Assembly (NCBI GenBank): GCA_030686995.1
Contig: CM060696.1
Coordinates: 111,968,949-112,032,948 of the forward strand
Reading direction: 5' to 3'
Source of the DNA: Artemisia argyi
Lineage: Eukaryota; Streptophyta; Magnoliopsida; Asterales; Asteraceae
Length of the DNA stretch: 64,000 nucleotides
Part shown: positions 23,131 through 39,980 of the stretch, one piece after another
Layout: each line of letters opens with the position of its first letter
How positions within the stretch are numbered: the first letter of the stretch is position 1
Notes under the pieces: generated by a model
Database searches by the model: none
The model's input: only the letters and a program-made list of their open reading frames with translations
Told to the model about the DNA's origin: nothing
Translations under genes and position numbers: made by a program

Positions 23131-25662
23131 CTACGTGATTCGGGTGAGTTCCTCATTGAGGACATCTTTGGGATCGAACTTAGGTTTCAACTTTCTATTG
23201 GTTCCCTTAGTGTGGTATGACCTTTCAAACTTTTCTCCATCCGGATCATACAAGGTCATTCTAATATGCCATGACCCGTCACCTTCTTTAGGTGGCTTGT
23301 CCCACCCCCATTTATACTTATCTCCATCTCTTTTCCATTTATTTAACTCTATATTAATAGGCATTACGCTCAAGAACTCAATCATCTTTCTAAAGACTAA
23401 GGGGTCCTCAAAGGGATCTAGCTCCTCATCCCTAGCTATGAGTTGTTCTACCGAATGTGTCTTCTCAACAAAATCCTTTTCTAGATAAAATGGGCATTGA
23501 GGTCCTATGAAGTTCCTTTCTATCCAAGGTCCATATCTAGATGGTCTCCTATTCATCTCTACCCAATGCGGTGTTGGTTCATCATCACAATCATAACTAT
23601 GCTTCTTAACATCATACACCGACCAAGTATCGCCTTCTCCTACCGCTATCTTGGATTCCTTGCAATCTATCATGGCACTAGCGGTTGCTAAAAATCCTCT
23701 TCCTACCAATAATGGGCATGTAGTGTCACTAACCATGTCTAGGACGTGAAAATCCGCTAATATAGTTAACCTTCCTACGTGAACTACTACATCCTTAATC
23801 ATTCCAACCGGGTGGGCAATACTTCCATCCGCTAGCCCTATCAATACCTCCGTTTCCTCTAACTTTCCTAGCTTAAGAGCGGTGAATAAGGATAAGGGAA
23901 TCAAGTTGAGGCTTGACCCTAAATCGGCTAGTGTGTCGAAAGCTTCGGATCTTCCTATCTTACAAGACAAAACAAATATACCCGGATCATCAAGCTTTTT
24001 AGGCAACTTGTTTTGAACGAAGGCGGTCCCATTTTTACCTAGCTTATACTTCTCATATTTTTCTAGGAGGGCACTATAGTAAGGAGCACGCGCTAAGACA
24101 TCAATGACGGGGCGTTCAAGGTGCAGTTCTTTGAATTCATCGTCAAGGTCTTGCGTAAGAGGTGTTTCAACTATGCTTTTGACCGGCTATATAGTGGGTG
24201 TTTTAGTTGATTGGTCCTTTTGGGGAACTTGGTGTTGTTTGAAACACGTGCTCGTTGATTTAACCGAGTAGTATTGTGGACACGAAGTGGGTGACGAAAC
24301 TGAAGATATGGCATTAACGTTTAGTTTCGGATTCTTGATGGTGTCGCTTGGGAGTGCTCCCATTTCTCGGTCATTGAGAACTTTCAACAATGCATCAATT
24401 CTATTGGTCATCTCGCTTTGATTTTGTTTGAAATCGGCTTCAAACTTAGCTATGCGGGCTTCTTGAGATGCCATGAACTTTGACATCAGTCCTTCAAGAT
24501 TGTTGGTACTACCATAGTTGTTAGAAGGATTGTTGTTGAAGGTACGGTTGGATGGTGGACCGTTTGATTGGTAACGATTAGGCGGATTGGAAGAATTTGG
24601 TTGATTTTGTTTCCACCTAAGGTTTGGGTGATTTTTCCATGAGGGGTTATATGAATCACCGTATGTGTTTGGCTCGGGCTTGAAAGTGTACCACTTATCT
24701 CCCGCTTCGTCGGTACGCGTGGATGCGTAGTCCGCAAAAGCTGTTCCGGGGAGTTCCACACAATCACGAGTGTCATGGGGACCACTACATAATTCGCATG
24801 AAGAAGTGATTTTGTTCACTTGGCTTGAATGCTTCGGAGCTTCGTAAGATTTCATAAGAGACTTGACTCGACCTTCAAGTTCCATGATCCTACGGTCGGG
24901 AGTGCTTGAATTGTTCGAAGGCAAAGATATTGCCTTGACCGTTTTGTTCAAATCACGGGGATCATTCCAACTTTCGTTGTCATAGAGAGCAAGATCTTCT
25001 ATGAGTTCCCGTGATTGTTCCGCACTAAGATCACGTAGCTTACCACCGGACGATTGGTCAATGGTTCGTCTCGTGGAGATGTCGATATGGTCATAGAAGA
25101 TTTGAATTTGGAGCCAAAGATCTATGCCATGATGAGGGACTTTTTGGAGTAAGTCCTTGAAACGAGTCCATGCTTCATAAAGAGATTCATTTTGACGTTG
25201 TTGAAACATCAAGATGTCATTCCTAAGTTTAGTAGTTCTCCCCGGTGGGAAAAATTGAGCAAGGAAACGAGTGGTGAGATCATCTCATGTGGTGATGGAT
25301 CCCGCGGGTAAACGCTCAAGCCATTGACTAGCTTGATCCCGTAGAGAGAATTGGAATAGGCGTAAACGGGTAGTCTCTCTAGTTTCAACACCTAGGTCTA
25401 TGGAATCTACGATTTTGAGGAAGTCCTTAAGGTGTTGGTTTGGATCTTCGGAACGAAGTCCATGGAATGCACATCCGCTTTGCACCAACCGGATGGTGTC
25501 GGATCGCAAGGGGGTCACATTGGCTCCGGTGAGCTCAATGGTGTTTCGGTAGCCTTGGTGGCTAGGTCGGGAATACTCTCCTAAGGTTCGGGGCCTAAGG
25601 GGTTCTAATGGTGGGTTTTGTTGTGGTGGGATGATGGGTTCAAAGATGTTACCACCTTCCAT
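23131..25662 (-). pseudogene. gag-protease reading frame with two stops
   Basis: One continuous frame from an ATG at 25662 to a stop at 23131 (about 843 codons) is interrupted by an in-frame TGA at 25285-25287 (where Trp is expected) and TAG at 24187-24189. Gag features are the LFQFSLRDQASQWLERLP block and RQNESLYEAWTRFKDLL. The zinc knuckle CELCSGPHDTRDC has the CX2CX3HX4C spacing usual for Athila/Tat. A Pro/Asn-rich region follows. After the TAG, the retropepsin has its active-site motif as LADLGSSLNLIP at about 23926-23891, then PLLVGRGFLAT. The frame then ends without a polymerase. The TGA probably kills this copy. The TAG lies exactly at the gag/protease border and might be a read-through site or a mutation. 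Confidence 0.8.
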
Positions 25663-25838
25663 GATGTCGGATGGTAAAGAGTTACGAACAAAGGCACGAA
25701 GAAACAAGATAGACTAAAGAAGACCTAAAAAAAAATAAAAATAAAAATCTTACTAGAAAGGAATCTAGCAAGTAGACCTAATAAAAAGAAATCCTAACCT
25801 AGACAATAACTATTCCCCGGGCTGCGGCGCCAAAAACT

Positions 25839-27244
25839 TGATGCGTGGGAATCGCACCTTGCTTTACCTCTCGAGGGATCTCGAGAAGCTTACAACCCCC
25901 ACCAGGCAGTGTACCTGATCGTTGTAGTATAGTATAGTAACAAGTACTGGGGGATTGATCGTTCAGCTTAGGAATAGTGTCGCTAGGATTAGAAAACCTA
26001 ATTAATAGTTCTAGAGGTGAGAGATGATTATTTTTGTATTTTTATATTTTATGAAAGCAATTAAAATCTCGGTTTTTAGAAGAGTGGGCGGAATTAGTTG
26101 CTATTCAACTAACCCAAAGCTATTATATAATTAAAATAAAATAATGAAAATGAAATTAAACTAAATTAAACTAAGGTTGTGAGCAGTATTTGGAGAAATT
26201 GTGTTTACTTAGACTTCACTACTCCCTAGATATCTTTTACATGTTAATTACTTGTTACACTTGTATGAATGACGGATTGTATTCCTTAATACCATTCGTG
26301 GGGTGGCATACATAACTCCCCAACTCTATGAGCTCTTATCTCCTCCTACACCATGACCCAGCACAACTATAGGGATTGTAAACAGTGGCTCATGCATTAA
26401 ATACAACCAATAAAGACCTAGTACGCCTCGGTTCATGTTTCTTAAGACGTTCAAGCATGTTACCATTTGGAGATCTGCCAGTTTTCTTAAGCCTAACATA
26501 TAAATCATTCATTCAAAACAAGAATAGACAAGTAATCAACACATAATCAACATCTAGGTTTCATTAGATCTAAGCAAACACAAGAGAGATCTAGCCTAGC
26601 ATAGTAGAATTAAGATAAGAACAAAAGATAAACAACCAACACATAGACATATTGATTGAATTGAAAGTACACTTATCTCAATTACAATGCAAGGTCTCAA
26701 GGGTTTGGAACCCTTGAAAAACCTGTGAAAGAGGCACCAAAATCGTCTTTAGGGTTTCACCAAAACTTCTCTCTTTTTAATGAAAAAACTAGAAAACTAT
26801 ATATAGGAAAAACAGTCTGACGGCGTCAAGAGTTAATTCTGACGCCGTCACCTCGCCGCCATAAACTTCCTCGGACGGCCTTGATCCACTTATGACGGCC
26901 TATGTGACGCCGTCACCACCCACGGTAAATTATTCTTGGCCACTTTGACGCCGTCACCAGTACGTCTGACGCCGTCACCACCTTCGATATTTAATTCTTC
27001 ATGTCTGACGCCGTCAAGCTTTTGGTCTTGACGCCGTCACCTTGTATTTTCAGCTTGGATTTTTGGTACTTTGCCGTTTTCTTCACTTTATGCTCCAAAA
27101 ACGTCCAAAATAGCCTCTTTTCCAGAATTCACTCTCCAAACACCTAAAATCACAAAAGGAACGATTTAGGGCAATATTTGATCAAATAAAGTCGGATTCG
27201 GGCTTAAATGACCCCCTAAAAACGGACCATTTTTCGCCTCATCA
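25839..27244 (-). repeat. 5' LTR of the gag-protease element
   Basis: The upstream LTR on the element's own strand, 21 bp longer than its partner because of one extra TGACGCCGTCA-containing unit near 26960. The TATA-like box is at 26797-26807. Confidence 0.95.
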
Positions 27245-27249
27245 ATAAG

Positions 27250-28136
27250 AAAGATGGATTTAGGTTTTTGTGTGAGAGGCGGATCTGATTTTTGGCGGTG
27301 TGCAAAAGATCAAGGATGAGTTTAGTGGTCGAGGTTTTGATATGGTTTGTGTGTCTGAATGGGGGAGAAGATTCTAGCAAATGGTGTGTATCAATGGGGA
27401 AAGAAGGTTCTAGGGTTTAGGCTGTGGAGATTGTAAAATGGCAGAGGAAAAACACCAAAGGGACCATCACAGATTGGTTACGGGATGCTACAGGTGCTGT
27501 AATATTGTGAAAATGAATGAACAGTGCTAATAATAGTGCTCTTACGGGACGGATGAACAGTATTCCGTTTCCCTTCCAGCCAATGAGAAGGAGCCTCATG
27601 CCCCACTATCAATAGTGTACTATGTACAGGATTTGTACTCAAGCAATGTAGGCCACAATTTGTGTAGTTCATGATCCGTAATTATCTGTAAACCCCCAAT
27701 TAAGCCCAACGGGAATCCTGTCTTTTAGATATATTTATAATATAATTTACACTTAATGTTTCAAACTTGGCATAATTATCAATATATCTATACATTAAAA
27801 AAATACAAAATTATAAACCTACTGTACAAACCAACTAAACAAAACAACATTTCTTGTGAAATTTCAATAAGAAAAATTACATTGTGATGAGCCGTCAAAC
27901 TCTTATAATACAAATCATAAATCTTTAACAATTATTGTACTTATTAAACCAAGCACTCATAAAAGATAGATACCAAACATTAGGAAAAGACTCTTCTTAA
28001 CATAAAACCAATACAAATCACTCCTAAAAAGAGATATGATCAGAATCTATTGTGTCTAAAAGAGATGTGTATCGAAATCTTTAACGACGGTGGAAAGGGA
28101 AGATGATGTTTGATGTGGATGCGGGGACTGCAAGTG

Positions 28137-28173
<37 letters not shown>

Positions 28174-28514
28174 GCTTGTGACAAGCGAATGTAATGGTTA
28201 CAGACTTACAGTCAAATATTTTTAAGTCATTCCAACCTAAAAGACCCGCCATAAAAAGAATATTATCACAAAAAGCATATAAAAGAAAAAGACATAATTT
28301 GCCTAAACTGATAAATTTAATTATAAGTATCTCGCCGCCACAACACGCAGCTACCCACTATGTATAACAAATTATCAAAGACTTAGGCCGAACACAGTAG
28401 GAGCCAAACGATCAATCAAAATGGTGGTCACGATCGATCGCCACTAGTGTGGCTTGAAATCACAATCGATCGATCGATCGTTTTGTTGGCTTAAAGTTCG
28501 TTCCAACGACCTCC

Positions 28515-28560
<46 letters not shown>

Positions 28561-29278
28561 GACATATGAAGATGTGTGTGTGTTTTCGTTGCAGAAGATG
28601 AGGATTTTATTATTTTTTCTTTAATTTTTTTAATTGGTAAGTGGGTTACGAGTTTTTGTTTTTTTGTGTTTTTTTTAGATATTATTTGTAAAGTATTTTA
28701 CAAAATAATGAAAAGAAAAAAAAATGTAATGAAATTAAAATTTAGTTGGAAAAAAATAAAAAAATGAAGATCGCTTTTATAGTAACAACCAATCACATGT
28801 AAGTCACTAAAAAAAAGTTAACGTGACCGATAAAATGAGGATCAATCCGCCCCATAGTCCAGCCTTATAAGGCAGGTCGACACGGTATTTTACTTTTCTC
28901 AGTTATCCAATAGATAAGTGACATATTTTTTTTGAACCGGCCGGATCAACCCGACCCAAAAGCCACATGACATTAATAAGAACAAAAAAAGAATCAGGGG
29001 CACCTGTTTGTTTGTTAGTGGTACCGACACTTGTAACCAAAATGACATGTGTTTTTTACTTTTTGGGTACCTGTTTATTTGTCAGTGGTTCCGTACCAAA
29101 CACTTTAATACTTTATTACTTTTTAAAGTATTTTTTGGATTATAATGAAAATTTAACATATAAAATGTGACAGGTGTTTAAAATACATGGTAATTTTTGT
29201 ACATGGAAGGGTGTTAATGAAAATATAAAAAAATGAATCAGTTATAACCCATATTTGGAAATAGAAAATAAATAACCC
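27250..29278. other. Intergenic spacer upstream of reductase A
   Basis: No gene is supported. It contains poly-T tracts at 28141-28170 and about 28519-28556, a CGATCGATCGATCGATCG block near 28463, and a decayed Helitron-like GC stem near 28333-28355. The last 100 bases before 29279 are AT-rich, without a clear TATA box. Confidence 0.5.
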
Positions 29279-34334
<5,056 letters not shown>

Positions 34335-35816
34335 TCTATAGAGGATAAAATATATGAACGAATAATCGTGTATTCCTTATATGTTTTCAACCCTCACAAT
34401 GCGACAGAGAAGTCTGTAAAATAAGTCGTACTCAGTTGAATGTATAAGAGTTATTAAACGAGCACATTAAAACAAAGGTTTGAAGCTTTTGTTAGGTGTT
34501 GCTTGTTTGAGACTATGGGGCACGACCGCGGTTTGGCTATATAAACGCAACATCGTTCTACACTGATGAGCTTTCTAGTACTGAATGTGTCATGTCACCT
34601 TGACTCGCGAAACACTTTTTTATGTACAGTTGAGATAGGCTAAATATAAAGAGGAAAATGATTGAAGTCTTGAATATGCAACCTGCAGTCACTAAGAAAC
34701 TAGACATTACAGTTAACGAATTTTTGAACAAACCTTTGATAAAACAGTTTAAAAATATTTAACTTAACAATCTTTCATATTCAATAGTGTGTATAACCCA
34801 GCTGGGTATTTTTAAGATTTTTTGATACCCCACATACCTCATTCAAACGGGATTAGGTATTGTTGTTGTTCTCATAAGATTTTTTTATACCGTCTTAGAA
34901 GCAACAAGCTTTTTATGCGGATTCATTAAATTGCAACAAAACGTGAGGATATGAGAGTACCTCAAGCTAGTTATAAAACGAGCATATAAAAGGATTTGAG
35001 AGTAACTCAAGCTCGTTATAAAACGAGCATACAAAAGAGTGATCGATACATTTCTATAAATTATAGAACAGTAAGAAACAAGTGATCCCCTGTTTTTAGT
35101 TTGAAACTTTTTTTTTTTTTTTTTTTTTTTTTAAACAAAGTCAAATTCTGCCAAAACATTCTGAAACATGTTCACTCGCTTCTTTAAATGAAAACTTGTT
35201 TATGATCTGACATCGCTTGTAAATCTTTCACGAATCTATTTTTAACATGATATTCACGAATATATTATCATTTATAAACCTTTCATTAAAAGCACAAATT
35301 GAGTTTCTGAACAAGTCAGCTGCATAAACTGAACTCCATGAATAAACTTTGTAACATTAATTCTGAATGATAAAAACAAAAACAATCATTGTTTCCGTAT
35401 GTACCTAATACATTATCATACATTGATGTTGATGAAGCTATCCTATTAATAACATATCAAGCACTTGACTTTTAAGATGATACAACAGAGAACTTGAGAG
35501 GGATCAATGTCTGCAAATGAACACAATTACGCTCCCAACAATTGGAGAAATCTTTCAGACATGGAAAAACTCCTTGAGCTAGAACAAACCATTAGGCCCT
35601 GGGGATTGAGCTTCGAGTTCATTTTGGTTCGATGAAGTGCTGATTGACAATCAAACATGCAGGAAATGGTTCAGTTGTTAACTTATGATCGCGAGTAAAA
35701 TATGTATCAAATGCTAGAGGACTAAACATCATATCAATTTCAAAACTCGGATTAACATAAGACAAATTTTCAAGAAAACAGAGAAAGTACCTGTTAAAAT
35801 AGTTGTTTACAGAGGA
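34335..35816. other. Intergenic spacer between reductase A and the TNL gene
   Basis: The two genes converge here (plus from the left, minus from the right), so it holds both 3' untranslated regions. Visible items are a short direct repeat around AGCATA(T/C)AAAAG near 34981-35036 and a poly-T tract at about 35108-35131. No gene is seen. Confidence 0.5.
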
Positions 35817-38100
35817 CTAAACAACAGTGTAGCAGAACGTTTCATAATCAGCATTATTGGAGGTTCGTTTCACGGGTGTTAAGCCACATAACTCAAGAGT
35901 TCTTTTAAACCCAATAATACGTAGACCTTTCAATTTTAGAATGCTCTGTGGAAGACGACTCATGTTTGTACCTGTTATATCTAACTCTTTTAAACACATT
36001 AAATACCCAAGTTGCTCAGGGAAATCATCAAGTGTACAATTGAGCAAATGAAAATATATTAGGCTATTCAGCCCAAAGTTTGGAAAACCTCCAGAAATTT
36101 GACAGCACCTTAAAATTAGCTTCTCTAAACTTCGTAATCGCGAAAGATCCTCTAGTAACTTCTGATCACATCTCAACCATCCAATTTCAAGATATTTCAA
36201 CCCATAAAGGCCATATGGAAGACGACTAATCCCAGTAGATGACAACATTAGCTTCTGTAGAGAGTCTAAATGGCCAAAATACAGGGGCAACTTCATAACA
36301 TGCTGACAGTCTTGGAGTTTGAGAAATTTCAGTTGTTTCAACATACTAAGGCTAAATGGAAGATATGAAATCTTCAAATTGAACAAAGTCAGCTCCTCTA
36401 GAGATTCTAATTGGCCAATACACAGCATCGATACCTCCTCAAGATTCTGACAATCTTGCAGTTTGAGAGATTTTAACTGTTTCAACTTACAAATACTAGA
36501 TGGAACATGTGTAATATTCGACAAAATTAGCTCCTCTAGACATTGCAACTGTTGAAGGTCATTGGGCACTTCTTGTATACTGCCTTCAAGTGTAAGCTTT
36601 CTTAAGAAGTTTAAACTACAACTGGTGTTTAAAAAACTCTCAAAGTTTGCGCAAACACACTGACCTATAGAAATAAGCTTCTCAAGATTTCCAAACGATG
36701 AGGCTGCTGGATCTTCTTTGTAAAAACATGTAAACTGTAACTTTGGAAGATTATTAACCGGGTGCATTGGGCATCTATCTATGGACTTTGCAATGAGATG
36801 TAACTCTGATAAAGAACCAACATCAAGTGATTGAGCTCGTTTGTCAAACAAAAAAGATTTATACCTCCCACAACCACTTAAGTCTAAGTGGACAAGCTTT
36901 TCTAGACATCCAACAGGAGCATTAATTTGTACTAAATTCAAGCAGTCTTTGAGATCTAACCTCTCGAGATTTGGAGTCAGCTCAATGTGAAGGGTCCTCA
37001 ACTTTGAATTATTGAAGATAAGGGATATAAGCTTTGGACATCCATAGGGCAAGTGAAGTTCTTCCAAATCACATCCAGCGAGACTCAACGTCTCGAGATC
37101 TGGAGTTAGCCCCAGGTGAAGGTTCTTCAACTTCGAACCATTAAGGCTGAGGGACTTGAGCTTTGGACATCTGAAGGGAATATGAAATGCTTCCAAATCA
37201 CATTCAGCAAGACTTAAAGTCTCGAGATCCGGAGTCGGCCCAAGATCAAGGTTTCTTAACTGTGAATTATGAAGGCTGAGGGATTTGAGCTTTGTACATC
37301 GGAAAGGCAAAAGTTCTTCCAAATCACGACATCTTACAAGACTTAACGTCTCGAGATCTGGAGTCGGCCCAAGGCTAAGGTTTCTCAACTTTGAACCATC
37401 AAGGCTGAGGGATTTGAGCTTTGTACATCGGAAGGGCATGGAAAATTCTTCCAAATCACAACATCCTACAAGAGTTAACGCCTCCAGATTCGGAGCCGGC
37501 CCAAGGTTAAGGATCTTCAACTTTGAATTATTCAGATCTAGAGATTGGAGCTTTGGACATCCATCGGGTATGTAAAGTTCTATCAATTCTTTACAATGTT
37601 CAAGATATAAAATCTCGATATTAGGAGTCACCTCAAGGTTCAACGTTTTCAGTGGTGTGTAACTAAGGTCAAGGAATCTGAGCTTATCAAGAACCTATCA
37701 TATACAGAAAAAAGATTAATATATTTTGGTATAATAGCAAACCAATATAGATGTATTGCATTAAAATTAATCATGAAAATTAACCAACCAACCATTATTC
37801 TACCTTTCTTGTTCGCCCTCTCCGAACATTTTCGATTATGCTAAAAGACATGTCAAGTCCAACAAGATTGTCTGCTTGAAATGTTTCGTGTAAAGATGAA
37901 AAAGGGTAATCTCGCCAACAAAGATACTTTAACGCATTTGGAAAGCGTTGGCTAACCTGATTATCTTTCCAATTAGGTCCTGAACACATGTAAAGAACTC
38001 TAAGTTTCTTCATGTTTCCCAGACCTCTCATAACAGTTTCGAGATTTAGTGTCAACGGCGACAACTTTATACATCTTGTTGCTTCATTAACTTTTGCCTG

Positions 38101-38135
<35 letters not shown>

Positions 38136-39931
38136 TGAAAAAAACTTGTTACATAATGAGTTAGTTTTATCCACCTTAGAAATGAATTAGATCCTTACCC
38201 AATCACTTGCCAATATATTTTCAATGTCCCCATTGATCCACAATCGGCTATGTCTGTAAGAGGCATCGGGGTGCAAACGGGAAACAATGTTTTTGCCCAT
38301 TTCTTCTATATGGTCATGCATGCCTAAGCTCCCATATTCAGATATAGTTATGAGAGATTTTTGCTCAAGAACTCTTAACCCAATGATAGCATTAAATCCA
38401 CAGCTTTCAAATACTTGAATTGCTCGATCCTTCTGCTCACCTTTTAATAAGCATGCAACATCTAGGAAGATTTCTTTGTAATCATTCTCTAGATCATCAA
38501 AGCTTATTTCCAATACTTTTTGGATTTCCTTCGGCGGAATTGTTTTTAGTCTTTCTAAACCATCTTTCCACTCAAGCTCCTTTTTTCCACGCAGAAACGA
38601 ACCCAATACTCTAATTGTTAAGGGTAGACCAGCAGCATAACGTACAACTTGTCCTGATAGTTGTTCATACCCTTGAATTGGAATCTCTCTCCCAAATGTA
38701 TATCTACTGAATAGACAAAGTGCTTCCTTATCCGACAACAGATTGACATTACAAATCAAGCTCACTCCGTGTGATACTAGCACTTGTTCATCTCTGGTTG
38801 TAATGATAATCGTACTTCCTGACTTAAACCAGTTAGGCTTACCAGCTAACGCCTCAAGTTGGTCTATATGATCCACATCATCTAGAACAACAAGAACCTT
38901 TCTACTACGCATCATCTTTCCCATCATGTCTTTCCCGTCAGCAACACTACTTACGGTAATGCCTTGATCATTCAAAACATCTGAAAGTACTTGTTTCTGC
39001 AACGACTTCAAACCCAACAAAGAGGTTTTCGAAACTTCCCTCACGTTTTCAACAAAGCTTTTACCTTCGAACTCACTTGATATATGAACATAAACAGCCC
39101 TGGCTAAAGTTGTCTTCCCCCCACCTCCCATCCCCTTGATTCCAATAACACGAACATCTTCGGTACAGCTTTTCAAAGATGTAAGAACCTCATTAATTCG
39201 CATCTCCATGCCTACTAGCTTGCCATCAATACTCGAACTAATGGAACGTAACTTCTTGGAAATATTATCAACAATTGTTTGGATCAATTTAGATTCATCC
39301 CTGTAACATTAAACGATATTTAAGTATTTAACTAGCTTGCTCAAATTCCATATTAACAGTTAACTTCAGACTTATAAGTTATAATAACATAAAATATTAG
39401 AAACATACAAAATGAAAGAATATACACACATATGAGGAAGTAATCAAATTACCCATTAGCAGTCGCCTTCAACTCCCAACCTGCCAGATTTGATGCTTCT
39501 TTCATAGCATCTCTCCATTTCTGAGCAGCTTCTTTCTTTTTATTTTTGGCAAAGGCCTTTTTAACTGGCCCTCTTTGTTTTCGTATTTCGGTGGGCTCCA
39601 CATCGTGGAACACGGGGTAAGCAGTATGCTCGCTCGTCGTCTGGCACTCCATAATCTTGACAAGCTCATCTAAGCACCAAGATGAAGAAGCATACTTTTT
39701 AGAGAAAACAATTATGTAGAATCTTGAATCCTCGATGGATTTGATTAGTTGTTCGCTGATCATTTTCCCTTTTTCTATTGTCTCATCATCCTTGTATGTT
39801 TCAATACCTTTCTGCTTCAGAGCTTGAAAAAGATGGCTAACAAATTTGTTACGCGTGTCTTCACCTCTAAAACTCAAAAAAACATCATACTTGAAGCTCT
39901 TTTGAATGGATGAATTTGAAGTAGACGCCAT
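35817..39931 (-). CDS. TIR-NBS-LRR (TNL) immune receptor
   Basis: Four exons: 39931-39453, 39300-38199, 38097-37804 and 37694-35817, 1250 residues, all GT-AG and in phase. Exon 1 is the TIR domain (KYDVFLSFRGEDTRNKF; the SSWCLDEL motif contains the Glu used by NADase-active plant TIRs). Exon 2 is NB-ARC: P-loop GMGGGGKTT at about residues 216-224 (usual form GMGGIGKTT), kinase-2 VLVVLDDVD, RNBS-B GSTIIITTRD, GLPL as AAGLPLTIRVLGSFL and MHD as LGMHDHIEEMG. Exons 3-4 are LRRs, including about six near-identical 43-44 residue repeats. TNLs are intracellular pathogen sensors. Length and exon plan are standard for an intact gene. Intron 2 is only 101 bp and has a 33-T run just before the acceptor. 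Confidence 0.93.
36965..37640 (-). repeat. Tandem 129-132-bp repeats coding TNL LRRs
   Basis: The block TCGAGATC(T/C)GGAGT and its neighbours recur at about 36968, 37097, 37226, 37355, 37487 and 37619 (spacings 129, 129, 129, 132, 132). Each encodes an LRR pair of the form LKSLSL-x-(G/N)S-x-L-(R/K)-NL-x-LGPTPDLETLSL. The similarity at DNA level points to recent internal duplication. Confidence 0.85.
38101..38133. repeat. 33-A tract in TNL intron 2
   Basis: It is a 33-T run on the coding strand, ending directly before the CAG acceptor of exon 3, so it doubles as the polypyrimidine tract. Confidence 0.9.
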
Positions 39932-39973
39932 TGAGCTTAAACTTTACGAACTGTATAAAAGTAAATCTTTGTA

Positions 39974-39980
39974 ATTTATA
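39974..39980 (-). promoter_or_regulatory. Candidate TATA box of the TNL gene
   Basis: TATAAAT on the minus strand lies about 43 bases upstream of the ATG at 39931. Spacing leaves only a short 5' leader; an AT-rich context makes chance occurrence possible. Confidence 0.3.

Larger units (their letters stand above)
19260..27244 (-). mobile_element. Complete young LTR retrotransposon, gag-protease only
   Basis: The LTRs are 19260-20644 (1385 bp) and 25839-27244 (1406 bp); the target copies ATAAG are at 19255-19259 and 27245-27249. On the minus strand each LTR starts TGATGAGGCG and ends CGCATCA. Next to the right-hand (5') LTR is TTTTTGGCGCCGCAGCC (25822-25838), resembling the Asp-tRNA-type primer site of Athila/Tat-lineage Gypsy elements. 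By eye the LTRs differ at about nine bases plus one 21-bp repeat-unit indel (under 1 percent), so insertion was recent. The internal part is 5.2 kb: gag and protease at 25662-23131, then 2.5 kb without reverse transcriptase, RNase H or integrase. It is non-autonomous. Confidence 0.9.

Noticed and set aside
23012..23488. Plus-strand 158-codon frame
   Set aside because: Antisense shadow of the retrotransposon protease region.
28325..28360. Helitron-like GC stem (CGCCGCCACAACACGCAGC)
   Set aside because: The following bases are CTATG, not CTRR, and no matching 5' end was found.
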